Source of the DNA: Nectonema munidae
Lineage: Eukaryota; Nematomorpha; Nectonematoida; Nectonematidae
Direction: 5' to 3'
Length of the DNA stretch: 64,000 nucleotides
Assembly (NCBI GenBank): GCA_030549495.1
Contig: JAUIRK010001002.1
Location: 62,001 to 126,000 of the forward strand
The translations under genes and the position numbers were made by a program. Shown here in pieces: positions 46,082-57,099 of this stretch (within the stretch, counting starts at the first letter, position 1; each line of letters begins with the position of its first letter). The notes beneath the pieces were generated by a model. The model had not been told where the DNA came from and searched no databases. It was given only the letters and a program-made list of their open reading frames with translations.

Positions 46082-48536
46082 CCCTCATCCGTACACTATA
46101 AACTGGACACAGTTCTGTACAAGCTGCTACATTTTGTAGTATAGCAAATTCACAAACTTATAAAGGTTGACATTTATGAATATAATTTTTTTTTGTATTT
46201 TTGTAAATATATATCACATAAAGTTGTACAAAGTTATATTCAATGAAATTATAAATTTATTGTCTATTTTTCACAAAAAATACAAAACTCTTTAGTTTTC
46301 TTGATTCTATGACTGGGACAAATTGCAGCGTCACAAACTTTACAAGCACTCCGACATGACTTTTTACAATATTTACAAGGCCTGGAATAATTTATTACTT
46401 TTCTTTTAGAAGGTGCGGGAGTTGTTTTTATATATCCGACAAGTATTCCAGCCTCTTTTATAATTTTCCTTAAACTTTGGCTTTGAAGTCTTTTACTTGA
46501 GAATTCGAACGCAAGTTGAAAAGATAGGTTTTTCAAAAAAGTTCTTCGGTTTTGGGAATAATCGTTTTTCTTCATTAAAATAAATGCGTTACTCCATGAT
46601 ACATCAATAAAGTTATAGTTTAAGAGAACTGGCCATCTGTTGGTTTTTCTTCGACAAGAAAACTCTTCAATTATAGAATCAAGCAAGTCAACTCCATACT
46701 TACCTTTGTTGTAACCCAAAATTATACGAGGTTTTTTATCTAACCTCTCTGATATTTCAATGACAAGATGAGAAGGGGACAATATCAATACATTTTTATT
46801 TTTTTGGGAACATATGAGCATAGGGAGATTTTGTTTTCATGATCATACAAAGCTAAGATTGTATGGACGTCTTTGTTGTTGACTGATTTTAAGCAAGCAG
46901 GAATTTCTTTTCTTCTTTTATTAATTGTTCCAAATATCGTCAAGTTTTTCTTTAAAAGTTCTGTAGCCAAGAAGTGAGAGGTGAAATACCTGTCAGTTAC
47001 TATATCTCTACCACTATTTTCAAATGGTTTGACTAACCGTAAAACTGTTGTAGAAGCTCGTTCTGTGTTTTTATCTTTGCCAATTTCTTTGCCGGAATAA
47101 ATGTATCCTGAAAGAGCAAAACCACTTTTGGCTTCACAACACCAAAATACTTTTACTCCATATTTTCTGGGTTTTTAAGGCATAAAAGTTCTTCCGGGTA
47201 TTTTACCTCTATACCCATAAAGCTGTTCATCAACAGTGAGAACATTTTCAGGTACAAGAAAAGCCAATAAATTTTTCTGTAACATTGTCCATATTTCCCT
47301 GACAGCTGCAAGCTTATCCGATCTTCTCCTTGTTTTTCTCTCTCTGAAGTTGTCAAATCAAAGACAGTGTAAAAAAATTTGAATCTTTGAAACCCAATTG
47401 TAGCTTTGTAAAATGGTTTTGAGTCATTTGGAGACCATAAAGAAAGCAAACAAGTCATGTTGTCTCTATCAGAAGCAGCCCTAATTATAATACCATAGCA
47501 AGCTTTTATTTCTTCACAAGAAAATTGTTTCATGAAAGTAGGATAAGTTTTTCTTTTATTTTTGACTAAATACTTCCTAACTTCATCAAAAACTTTTCTA
47601 TTAGTGTATCTTTTAATATGAAGAAACATGTTTTCATTTTAAAAAAGGAAAAAAGATTCAGCTTCGCTTCTAGGATTACATAAAGGTCTTGGCTTTTGAT
47701 TGAAAATATTTCTTGATAAAGATCTAACCAGCGGTGGTCTTTTTGAATACTTGACGTCATTACAAAAAATAAACTCTTCATCTTCAAATTCGTTCGTGAA
47801 AAAGCTATTGGCGGTAGTACAGGGTTCATCGTCTTCAATTACATCACTCAGACTATCATCATCAGAGATGTTGTCTTCAAAAATGTCAATATCACCTTCG
47901 TTCGATTCTATTTCCTCATTATTTTCCAAAGATTCAAACGATTCTTCAATAACTTCTTCACAAACATTTTCATCAGTTTTTTCCAAATTGTTTCTTTCAT
48001 CCTCATCATTATCATCAGATTCATCACAAAGAGAAATTAAAGCACGTGCCAATTGAAACGATGACCTTTGATATTTTTTCATCGAAAAGTAAGGAAAAAC
48101 AGCAAAAATGTGTGAAATGGTATCTCTAATAAATTAAGAAAAACAAGAAAAAACAGTCTGAAAAGCAAGGAAATTGAATGAATTGTGTATTACAAAAATG
48201 ATGAAGAAAGAAGCTTACTGCTTTTAAAGAGGTAATTTCCTGTTTTGGCGCCAGACAATAAATTTATGAATGAAACACTGTGTGCATATTCACTATACAT
48301 AAATACGTTTCGACAGTAATTCGCCTAGACTACAAATTGTAGTACGTTGTACTATAAAGACAAAAACAGAAAATTTACGAAATAGATAATAGATCACGGA
48401 ATAAAACATTGTGTGCATGCTCACTATACACAAATGCACATCAAGGATTATTCGCTTCAAAACATTTATATGTAGCTAACAGGTGTACATTGAAATTTTA
48501 TTAACAACAAATTGTAGCAGCTTGCATGGATGAGGG
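46082..48536 (-). mobile_element. piggyBac-like element 4 nested in satellite B
   Basis: Flanked by TTAA at 46078-46081 and 48537-48540. The left end CCCTCATCCGTACAC and the right end, reversed, CCCTCATCCATGCAAG form inverted repeats; GCTGCTACATTTTGTAG near the left end is mirrored by GCTGCTACAATTTG near the right. It is 2455 bp, a full piggyBac length, with one transposase on the minus strand. It is the most complete autonomous-type element in the window. Confidence 0.93.
46264..48082 (-). pseudogene. piggyBac-like transposase 4, nearly full length
   Basis: Starts at 48082 (MKKYQRSSFQLARALISL) with a long acidic N-terminus, then a domain with FSCEEIKACYGIIIRAA and LLSLWSPNDSKPFYKATIG; LTVDEQLYGYRGKIPGRTF (first Asp, near 47230); KYGVKVFWCCEAKSGFALSG; IVTDRYFTSHFLATELLKK (second Asp, near 47000); FGTINKRRKEIP; GKYGVDLLDSIIEEFSCRRK (third Asp, near 46700), TNRWPVLLNYNFIDVSW; and a C-terminal zinc domain CKYCKKSCRSACKVCDAA. 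Only about four breaks: stops at 47639-47641 and near 47175, and frame changes between 47153 and 46785. All three catalytic Asp codons are kept. Length, about 600 aa, is normal for the family. Confidence 0.88.
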
Positions 48537-48540
48537 TTAA

Positions 48541-49640
48541 ACGTAATTGTCTAATTCAAAAAACTGTGCCTGATCCTTTCTTTTTGGGATAAATCAATTT
48601 TTTGACAGTTTTGATTGATTTTTATAAAAAAAATGAATATCACCCCTGAATTACGCATGCTTAAAAATTGGTATATATGTGTAAAAAAATTTATATTATT
48701 ACTTAGATAAAAAGTTTCTTTTTAAGATGAGCTGTCATATATAAATCAATGCTTTGATAACTTTAATTGATTTTTATAAAAAAAAATGAATATCACCGTT
48801 TAATTCAGCATGCTTGAAAATGGGTGTATATGTGTAAAAAACATTATATAATTATTTAGATAAAAAGTTTCTTTTTTGAGATGAGCTGTCACATTTAGAT
48901 CAATTTTTTGAGTGATTGATTTTCATAAAAAATAATATCACAACTGAATTCACCATATTTGAAAATGGGTATACATGTGTAAAAAACTTTATACAATTAT
49001 CTAGATAAAAAGTTCCTTTTTGAGATGAGCTGTCACATTTAGATCAATTTTTTAACAGGTTTGATTGATTTTCATAAAAAAAATTAATATCACCACTGAA
49101 TTCAGCATATTTGAAAATGGGTATACATGTTTAAAAAACTTTATACAATTATCTAGATAAAAAGTTCCTTTTTGAGATGAGCTGTCACATTTAGGTCAAT
49201 TTTTTGACAGGTTTGATTGATTTTCATAAAAAAATGAATATCACCACTGAATTCAGCATATTTGAAAATGGGTATACATGTGTAAAAAACTGTATATACT
49301 TATTTAGATAAAAAGTTCCTTTTTGAGATGAGCTGTTACATTTAGATCAATTTTTTGACAGGTTTGATTGATTTTCATAAAAAATGAATATCACCACCGA
49401 ATTCAGCATATTTGAAAATGGGTAGATTTTCATAAAAAATGAATATCACCACTGAATTCAGCATATTTGAAAATGGGTATACATGTGTAAAAAACTTTAT
49501 ATAATTATTTAAATAAAAAGTTCCTTTTTGAGATGAGCTGTCAAATATAAATCAATTTTTTGACAGGTTTGATTGATTTTGATAAAAAATGGACATCACC
49601 ACTGAATTCAGCATAGTTGAAATATATATGTAACATTAAA
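48541..49640. repeat. Satellite B, main array, ~150-bp unit
   Basis: GAGATGAGCTGTCACATTTA-type landmarks at about 48724, 48877, 49021, 49173, 49324 and 49529, spaced 144-153 bp except one interval of about 205 bp, where 50 bp (GAATATCACCACYGAATTC) is duplicated. Units are more alike than in satellite A. No coding potential. Confidence 0.9.
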
Positions 49641-49659
49641 AATATTTATAACTTATTAA

Positions 49660-50186
49660 GGTACTTTCCTGTTATCGCCCCACCACCCATCGCTCTTCTA
49701 CCACGATAAATATTCTTGTATTGTTTTAATCTAACCTACATTAAACTTACTATATATCATTAATCAAAACCTTTTTCATAGAAAAAAAAGCCCATAAATG
49801 GAAAATTTAAAGAAATTGATTCGAAAACTTGACAACGAAGAAAAATGCATCAGCTACCTGCAAGAGCGTGGAATCGTGAAGTTGGAGCGGAAATGTGCAA
49901 ATGGACACCGGGTGAATCTTGTTTTTGGAGGAGGAAACAAGAACAGATGGCGCTGTGCCAAAAGGGAATGCAGAAAGGAGAAAGGAGTGCGAATGAATAA
50001 TTGGCTTGCTGGATCAAGGCTCCCTTACGAGGACATCATTCTTTTCATTTATTCATGGGCCTATGAGCTGACTTCAATAAAATATTGCGAAAGAGAACTT
50101 CGAATGATTAAAAGATTTTTCACTTGTTTTTTTTAATACATGTTTTATAACATTTTGGGGTTATTGGGCGATAACAGGAAAGTACC
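49660..50186 (+). mobile_element. Merlin-like element, internally deleted, 8-bp target duplication
   Basis: Inverted ends GGTACTTTCCTGTTATCG and its reverse complement at 50166-50186 (GGGCGATAACAGGAAAGTAC). CTTATTAA flanks it exactly (49652-49659 and 50187-50194). It encodes only the N-terminal part of a transposase (49798-50136). Merlin elements (relatives of bacterial IS1016/IS1595) make 8-9-bp duplications and carry such a zinc-ribbon N-terminus. The DDE core is deleted. Confidence 0.85.
49798..50136 (+). pseudogene. Merlin/IS1016-like transposase, N-terminal part
   Basis: A 112-aa frame: MENLKKLIRKLDNEEKCISY, LQERGIVKLERKCANGHRV, then a zinc-ribbon pair of cysteines (C..GH and RWRCAKRECRKEKGVR), NWLAGSRLPYEDIILFIYSW and AYELTSIKYCERELRM. 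In full-length proteins this leads to the DDE catalytic domain (DE.Y... motif), which is absent here. The last residues (IKRFFTCFF) probably arise from the deletion junction. An ATG with AAATGG context starts the frame, as expected for a native start. It could still bind DNA, but cannot transpose. Confidence 0.8.
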
Positions 50187-50194
50187 CTTATTAA

Positions 50195-50670
50195 TATCTG
50201 AGAAAAATAAGGGGGGGGCACTTTACGCCCCCCAGCACTTGAGGGGACAAATTTTGCCCAGCACTAATAGGGTTAAGATTAAAAGCTATGTTTTACAAAA
50301 GGGTAATATGGAAATTTTAGAAAAAGCTTACGACTTGGAAAACTTGATATTCAAAATCAAGGGCGTTGCTATGAAACAAGGCAAAATATCGGACTTTTTC
50401 AAATGATCCTAACTTTTTCATTGTGTAATTTTTCAAATAAATTTATTTCTTTAAGTTAATCTTTTTGGAAATCATTTTGTATGACGTGTATCTTTTCATC
50501 AGGTGTTAAGAAAACACTTCAGTAAACTTTCACTAGTGCTTTATATCCTTACATATCTACTTATCTATGCTTGTATTTTATAGAAAAGCATGAACCTTTT
50601 TTAACTTACCCTCTTTAAAAGCGCAAATTTGCATTTCCCTTAAGGTGGAGCATTTAAGCAGGTTTGACTG
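50195..50670 (+). mobile_element. Tigger 3' end
   Basis: The plus strand encodes the last residues of a Tigger transposase (50281-50406: QKGNMEILEKAYDLENLIF, MKQGKISDFFK, stop at 50404). The right terminus, reversed, reads CAGTCAAACCTGCTTAAATG, followed by TA at 50671. The beginning is lost. Between 50195 and 50272 lies a short stretch ending AATAGGG|TTAA, like the right end of a piggyBac-type MITE. Confidence 0.75.
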
Positions 50671-50703
50671 TATATATATATTATATATATATATATATAT
50701 TAT
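50671..50703. repeat. (TA)n microsatellite
   Basis: About 16 TA dinucleotides directly at the TA target of the Tigger end. Confidence 0.9.
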
Positions 50704-52479
50704 GGCACGCTGGACATTTATGCTAATATTTAAATAAAATTATATAGTACATACGAGCTAATTGCAGTTTTTTCAATACAATATCCGTTCTATATTTCTG
50801 GTAGAACATATTTATATCGAGAAAGACACACAAAAATAAGTGTAGAAGGATGGGCAAAATTAAAAATCTATTCAGAAAAAAATAAATAATTTATAATTTA
50901 TTTTTCCGAGATAGCTTCTTGCAAATCCAACAATCTCTTCAATGTCTAAAGAACAATCCATTTTGAGGCATCGTGGATCTAAAAAAGTTTTTAATTTAAG
51001 GGTGAAGCGTACTAGTTTCTTATATAAAAAGCGTATTCGAATTTTAATCTCAAGGAAAAAACTTTATGATCACTAATAATAAACTCCGTTTTAGGAATGG
51101 CAGTTTAAAACGACTTCCTATACAGTAGAGCCATTATAACGCAGATTCATGGCTTGGACCCTACCCTCGGAATTATGATGGATCTACTGAGAAACAATTA
51201 CTGTAACATTCAAAATATTATCCGGTTTTTTCTTGCTTAACTACAACTATCTCCCTCGAATAATTTTATCCTTTTATTTATGTTCAAGAATAAACAAATA
51301 TTTGGAGCAATTTTAGTTCTTATTTCAAGTGGCTACTAACATTGATATGAAATTTAAGTTGTATAGACGAGTAAAAATTTCATGCCAGATTGGAGATGGA
51401 CAGAACCCGACTCAAATAAAGTCAAAAGGAAAATAGTGTAAACAAGTTGAAAACAACAAATTTATAAAAGACATGTAGGATATCTCACATACATTGATTT
51501 TTTGAGAACAAATTTATTAAAATTTATTAAACAGTGTCAGACCGATGACTAATAATAGCTAATAAATATTTTTTTAGTGTTTTTTTTTAATTAAATTTTC
51601 TATCAATTTTATTCTTATCATTGCTAAGTTATCTAAAAGCTAACTAACTGATCTCATTTATATTTAACAATATTCTTATATTTTTATCACAAATCTAAAT
51701 CAAAAAATTAAGTTTATATTGAAGCATGAAGAAAAATTCTTGTACTTCAATTAATCCCAGGCCCATAACGAGAGTTTAGGGGGTTAGGAAAAACCCTCTC
51801 CCCCCTTCCCACTTTTTTACTCTTAAATTTTTAACTTATTCTAATAGTCGACTTATTAATTTGGAAAAAATGTACAAATAATCGACTATATCGGCATATA
51901 GTATAAAACTTTTTTCAGTTTACCTTATGTGAATAACCTAATTGATCGTCTAAAAGAAGTTGTGATATTGTCATAATACAATGAATGAAAAAAGAAAACC
52001 ATTTTTGATTTTGTAAAACTCTCCAGCCAGCAATACATGATGGACATCAAAACTTCTACAGGTATTGTTAAAACTTTTAAAATTATAAGTTATAAATGTC
52101 ATTTTGATAAGTAGGGTACTAGCTTTGCTGACTGAAATGGCAGTAATTAAGTACACAGTATGATCTCTTTTAATTGTAGACTATTTATCTATCACATCCC
52201 CTTTTTATTTTAACTTCTTTATTAGATCTTGTTTCAATTATTTTGTCTGTAAAGATGTGAATCTAGAAAAGAATATCACAAAATACAAAGAAGTTTTGCC
52301 TTGTATAAAATTATTTTCCAGAGGATAATTTGAAAATGTTATTTGCTATAGACTAATATTTTGTACTTACTATTTTAAGTCAAAAGAGTTTGAGGAGAAA
52401 ACCATATTTTAAAATTATATGACATTTTTATGGTAAAAAACTAAACATTTATGTTGATTATTTTAATGTTCTACATCAT
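50704..52479. other. Non-coding; lone transposon-like ends
   Basis: No gene. CAGTAGAGCCATTATAACGC at 51126 looks like a Tigger-type terminus next to TA, and CAGGCCCATAACGAG at 51760 resembles a hAT-type end, each without a partner. Otherwise AT-rich. Confidence 0.4.
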
Positions 52480-53880
52480 ACCTATCCCGTAACCTCATCC
52501 ATCACACGCAATTTGCATACTTTCCTAACAAAAATACGCAAAGAGCACTATCTCGTCTAACCACCTACCTTTATTTCCCTTTCTACTCAGAACACTTCTT
52601 CTATAATTTTCCTAAACATAGACAACCCTTTGAACTCAGCCTAGCATCCTGCAATCATCACAAACCTCGCTCACAAATTTTTCCTTCTTAAATCATCAAA
52701 TTTATAGGCTCATATCTTTCAAACCGCTATCTCATTTTCCGACATCGCGCTTCCCTTTGCATCCATAAACTAACACTCTCGACTTCCCATGGAGGATGTT
52801 TTTCCGATATCCTCTGGCTAGTTCCCATAGACCCGCTTCTCAATCTCATCTACACCAACACAGATTTCACTCAATGTTTTTCAGATGAAATATTATTCAC
52901 TTTCACCAATAACTCTCAACAATAAAACCTCACCAAATCCTCTTCATTTCTACTGAGGTACAAGAAAGAGGAAACACACATAAGATATTTTTTAACTCCA
53001 TCAAAATCAGCCTCATTCACTTCACGCGCAAACACACAGACCATTCAAACTTTCATTTAAATACAACTACTTCTATAACTGCCTCAAAGATAATCAAATA
53101 TCTAGGACTTAACTTCCCACCCAATCTAAAATGTTCAATTCACTTAAAAAAAATATGCCAAAAACACTCAGTCACCCTTTTTTCAATTAAACGTGCTATC
53201 TCTTATAAATGGGGCCTCCGTTCCAAACACACCAAATACATATACTCATCCTTAATCCTCCCAGTAATTCAAAACGGAATTCTTTCCTGGGAACACCCTA
53301 CAACCATCCATATTATTAACAAAATACACCGCTTCTGCCTACTTTGCATCACAAACGCATATCGTACTACTTCCACACAGTGCCTATAAATTCTAACAAA
53401 CACCCTACTATTACAACTTCAACTCAAAAAAACTATTATTAAGCTCTTCATCTTGATATACAACAATATACTTACCCCTTTCTTCCGATCACACCCTACA
53501 AACTACTCCATCCTATTCTTTATACTCTATTCTATTAACAAAATTTGCACCAAATATTGCTAACTACTTAGTTGATCCCTCTATACATCCAACTCTTTTA
53601 AATCATCCATCTGCACAAAATCCATTCGAAACCTCAATATGCAAAAACAGCAAAACAAATATTTCACACTTTCGCTCAAACTCTTCAGCAACCTCCCACT
53701 GTACGCCTCAAAGAAATTCTAAGAAAAGGCTTACGCCTTCTTCAAATTCTCTTTCACTGGCTCCTTTCACACCCATTGCTCTCGATTAAATCCTCTACTT
53801 TCAAATTCCAAATGCGAAATCTTCAGCTTTTTACACGCCTGCACAACGATTACGAACAACATTAACTAGAGTAGTACTAA
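52480..53880 (+). mobile_element. LINE fragment (I/R1-like), decayed
   Basis: The plus strand reads LSTSHGGCFSDILWLV, IDPLLNLI, TQCFSDEILFTFTNNSQQ, KYLGLNFPPNLKCSIHLKK and SYKWGLRSKHTKYIYSSL, which parallel the copy at 1-1290 (STPQGGCLSDILW, FQCYSDDLTF, SYKWGLSIQHSSFI). It is the same lineage, but with more stops and frame changes. The plus strand is strongly C-rich, which marks its borders against AT-rich flanks. Confidence 0.75.
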
Positions 53881-54078
53881 AAACATGTTACGCGGTGAGA
53901 TACAGTTTTTTGTTAGAAGCCTACTTGTCCTCTAAATATAACTTTTAAAAAAGAAAAATAATTTTATAAAGAAAAATTTTGTTATTTCACGATTATTTTT
54001 ATTTAAAATTTTTTTTTTATTCTTTTTCTTTTGTCCAAGTTCGTTATGTCTATAGTTGCATCTAAAGTAAGGCTCAAG
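53881..54078. other. Spacer
   Basis: AT-rich, no feature seen. Confidence 0.3.
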
Positions 54079-56707
54079 CAGTCTTTCTTAACCGGTGGGG
54101 AATTCCCCACTAGTGGGGAATGGTGATGTTGCTAAGTGGGGAATTCCATCCGTTTGTGTGACCTAAAAAATCAATATTTTAAAATTCCGACAAAACATGA
54201 AGGTAACTATAGCATCACACTGAGCATTTCCAAAATGCCAAACAAAAAAATCACTTCTCCATCCATATCTTGGAACACACACACACACATTCAGCAATGA
54301 GCCCAGTCTGGTATAAAAGTTGGCGTAAGCACACACAGCACTATCATCATTCATCAATCATTATTAAACACTGATTGCTTCCTTATTCACAATTTACTTA
54401 TTGCTAACACATTGAGTGAGCCTAAGTTAGTTATTACTTTATTCATTCGCTTTCTCCCATCACTGACATATTTCATAATTTTGCTTATCTATCAAGCATT
54501 TGTTTTGCTTTTAATGTAACGATTAATTTATTTTTAATAGTTCATTTTTTTTATATTAACGATTAATTGATAGTTAATTTCGATTAAATCAAAACATCAG
54601 TACATTTGCGAACAAATTAATTTAACAAAATATCTTTCATTTGAAAATTAAATTTAAGGAGTGTACTTTTCTCTTATAAACGTTAGCAGCATCTTCAATA
54701 TTATCTTCATCTAACAATTTTAAACCAAAATGATTATGTAATTTGCCAGAGAAGTAGTCTTTCATATCTATTAATTTTTTTTCTTTAGCCACTATTATAT
54801 TTATTGAGATAGTCCCAAAAATAAAATTTAATCTGATTAATAATAATTAAAGGAAACTTTAATCGTTAAAATAAATTAGCGATTACTCGATCAATTAGCC
54901 CTTAAATTTCACGGCCCTAATTTTTATTAAAATTTTTGATGTATGAGAATAAATGTAATAAGATCCATGAGTTGATTATTATTAAATAAATTATTATAAA
55001 ATTTTTAATTGTTTTCTATTTCATCTCTATTAACTTTTTTCATTATTTATTTTATCTTTTCCATCACTTTCAAATATTAATAAATAAAAAGATTAATTGT
55101 CCTATTTGATAGAGATGAATAAAGAAGAAAAAGAATTCATTAGTGAGAATAATGAAAGTAGGGTGAATCATGAAAAAATCAGAGCTAAAAAATATATGAC
55201 AACAAGTAAATGGACTACGGTTTCACGTTTGTTGAAGGACGCAACGGACAGTTGCCTCAGTGCGTTATTTGCCACAAAACGCTTAGTAATGATTAAATGA
55301 AGCCTCATCAAATAAAGATGCATTTCTCCAATGTACACCCTGAGCTTGCTAACAGTAAGAGACAATTTTTTGAATCAAAAGCAAACTGTTTGAAAAAAAT
55401 GAAGATGGACCATCACGGAAAATTTCAGACTGAGTCAAGAGCAATCGTGCACTCATTGTATGCTGTTTCTCTTCTGGTAGCAAAGGCAAAGAAACCACAT
55501 AGCATCGCAGAGACGCTCATAAAGCCGTGCCTCATCTCATGTGCTGATATTTTGCTTGGCGAATCTGCAGTAGCAAAGATGAAACAAATTTCTCTATCCA
55601 ACGATACCGTTAAGTCACGCATTTTTGATATGTCGTCCAATATCAAGTCGCAACTCTTGGCAAGAGTGAAAGCGTCTCTGGTCTTTGTTATTCAATTAGA
55701 TGAGTCTGTGGATGTGGCGAATTTGTCTCAACTAATTGTCTTTGTTCGTTACGTCTTCAATCAAAACATCGAAGAAGACTTATTATTTTGCCGCTCACTA
55801 GAAACAACAACTCAAGCTGTCGATGTCATGCAACTTGTTAACGATTTTTTTGAAAAGGAAGGATTGGACTGGGACAAACTTATCCATGTTTGCACAGATG
55901 GAGCTCCTGTTATGTTGGGTGTGAGGTCTGGATTTGCGCAACTAGTGAAGCAAAAAATCCTAAGGTTGACACAGCACTGCTCAAGAACAATGACTCAACC
56001 GTTTAAAGAAACGCTTGATGCGGCTATTAGGATTGTAAATTATGTTAAAGCAAGTGCTCTCGACGGTTTTGCCAGGATTTGGAATCCGACTACAAAGGAC
56101 TCTTGTTCCACACTTCTGTGCGTTGGCTGTCAAAAGGCGATATGTTGAGTAGGCTTGTGTATTTGCTCCCTGAAGTGACACAGTTCTTGGAAGAAAGAAA
56201 TAAAGAAGATTTAAAAACTATTGTTTCTGATAAGGAATTCCAGTACAGGCTGGCATTTCTCGCAGATAGTCACCTGAAAGAGCTTAACCAAAAGCTACAG
56301 GGACCGGATTGCAGTATAATTGGGCATCGAGACAAAGTAAACGCTTTCGTCTCGAAACTTGATCTTTGGCGTGGAAAGTTTAAAACTGGCCGTAGTGCAA
56401 CGTTTTTTCCAACGTTGGCTCGAATCAGTGAAAGCGCAGGTGGCGTCAGCGACGTACTTAAAAACAACATCGTCATTTACCTCAACAGGCTTCTGGACGA
56501 GTTTAATCGCTATTTCTCTGACTTCAAGATCAATAAGCCAATACTCGTGTTAACAAGAGATCCATTCTGTTTCCAAGTTAATAACTTTCCAGAAGAAGCG
56601 GAGAACGTCATAGAACAGTTTCTTGATTTGATAAATCACTCATCAGCAAAGGCTGTTTTTGCAAACAAAAATCTAAACGCATTCTGGGCTACCATCTATG
56701 ACTTGCA
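54079..56707 (+). mobile_element. ZBED-type hAT element, 5' part
   Basis: The left end CAGTCTTTCTTAACCGGTGG is a hAT terminus. It is followed by a palindromic GGGGAATTCCCC region. About 540 bp of AT-rich leader precede the transposase (55097-56707). The element is cut at 56707 by another hAT-like element, and no right end was found after 59195. Confidence 0.75.
55097..56707 (+). pseudogene. ZBED5-like hAT transposase, nearly complete N-terminal three quarters
   Basis: A BED zinc finger (CVICHKTLSND, then KPHQIKMHFSNVHPE; stop codon at 55294-55296 inside it) is followed by SIAETLIKPCLISCADILLG, the RNase H-like core with VFVIQLDESVDVANLSQL (catalytic Asp), LIHVCTDGAPVMLGVRSGF (second Asp), then GLLFHTSVRWLSKGDMLSR, with the 'RW' of hAT cores, and FCFQVNNFPEEAENVIEQF. 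A frame change lies near 55980-56080, where about 20 residues (usually the CxxH block) are lost or diverged. The C-terminal dimerisation domain is cut off by the element at 56708. Length so far is about 530 aa of an expected 620. Confidence 0.85.
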
Positions 56708-57099
56708 TACCTGTCAACTTAAAAATTTTAAAATCTGGAGATTTTCAGCGTTATATGGGGAAAAACCGGGAGAATATGCTAAAAACGGGAGAAATGAATT
56801 GTTTTGCATAGTTATTGTTCAAAACACAAATACTATCATTTGCATTTGACTTTTTTTAAATTGACACAAAATAGCGATATTATTATTATAATTAAAGTTA
56901 CAAAAGGTATTTATTGAAGAACAAATAAACTAATAAGAATTCTGACATTTTTCAGTGTTGTATATTACAGTTGTTTTTTTTGAAAGTTTAAGCAATTCAT
57001 CGTCTGGTCTCCAATCAACAATTATTTTCTTTTTCTGGGTTATTTGCTTTCATAGTCAAAATGCTTGACAGCGTACCATCTAACTTCAAGAAGATCGGG

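Noticed and set aside
47700-48056. 118-aa Ser-rich plus-strand frame
   Set aside because: Antisense to the acidic N-terminus of piggyBac transposase 4.
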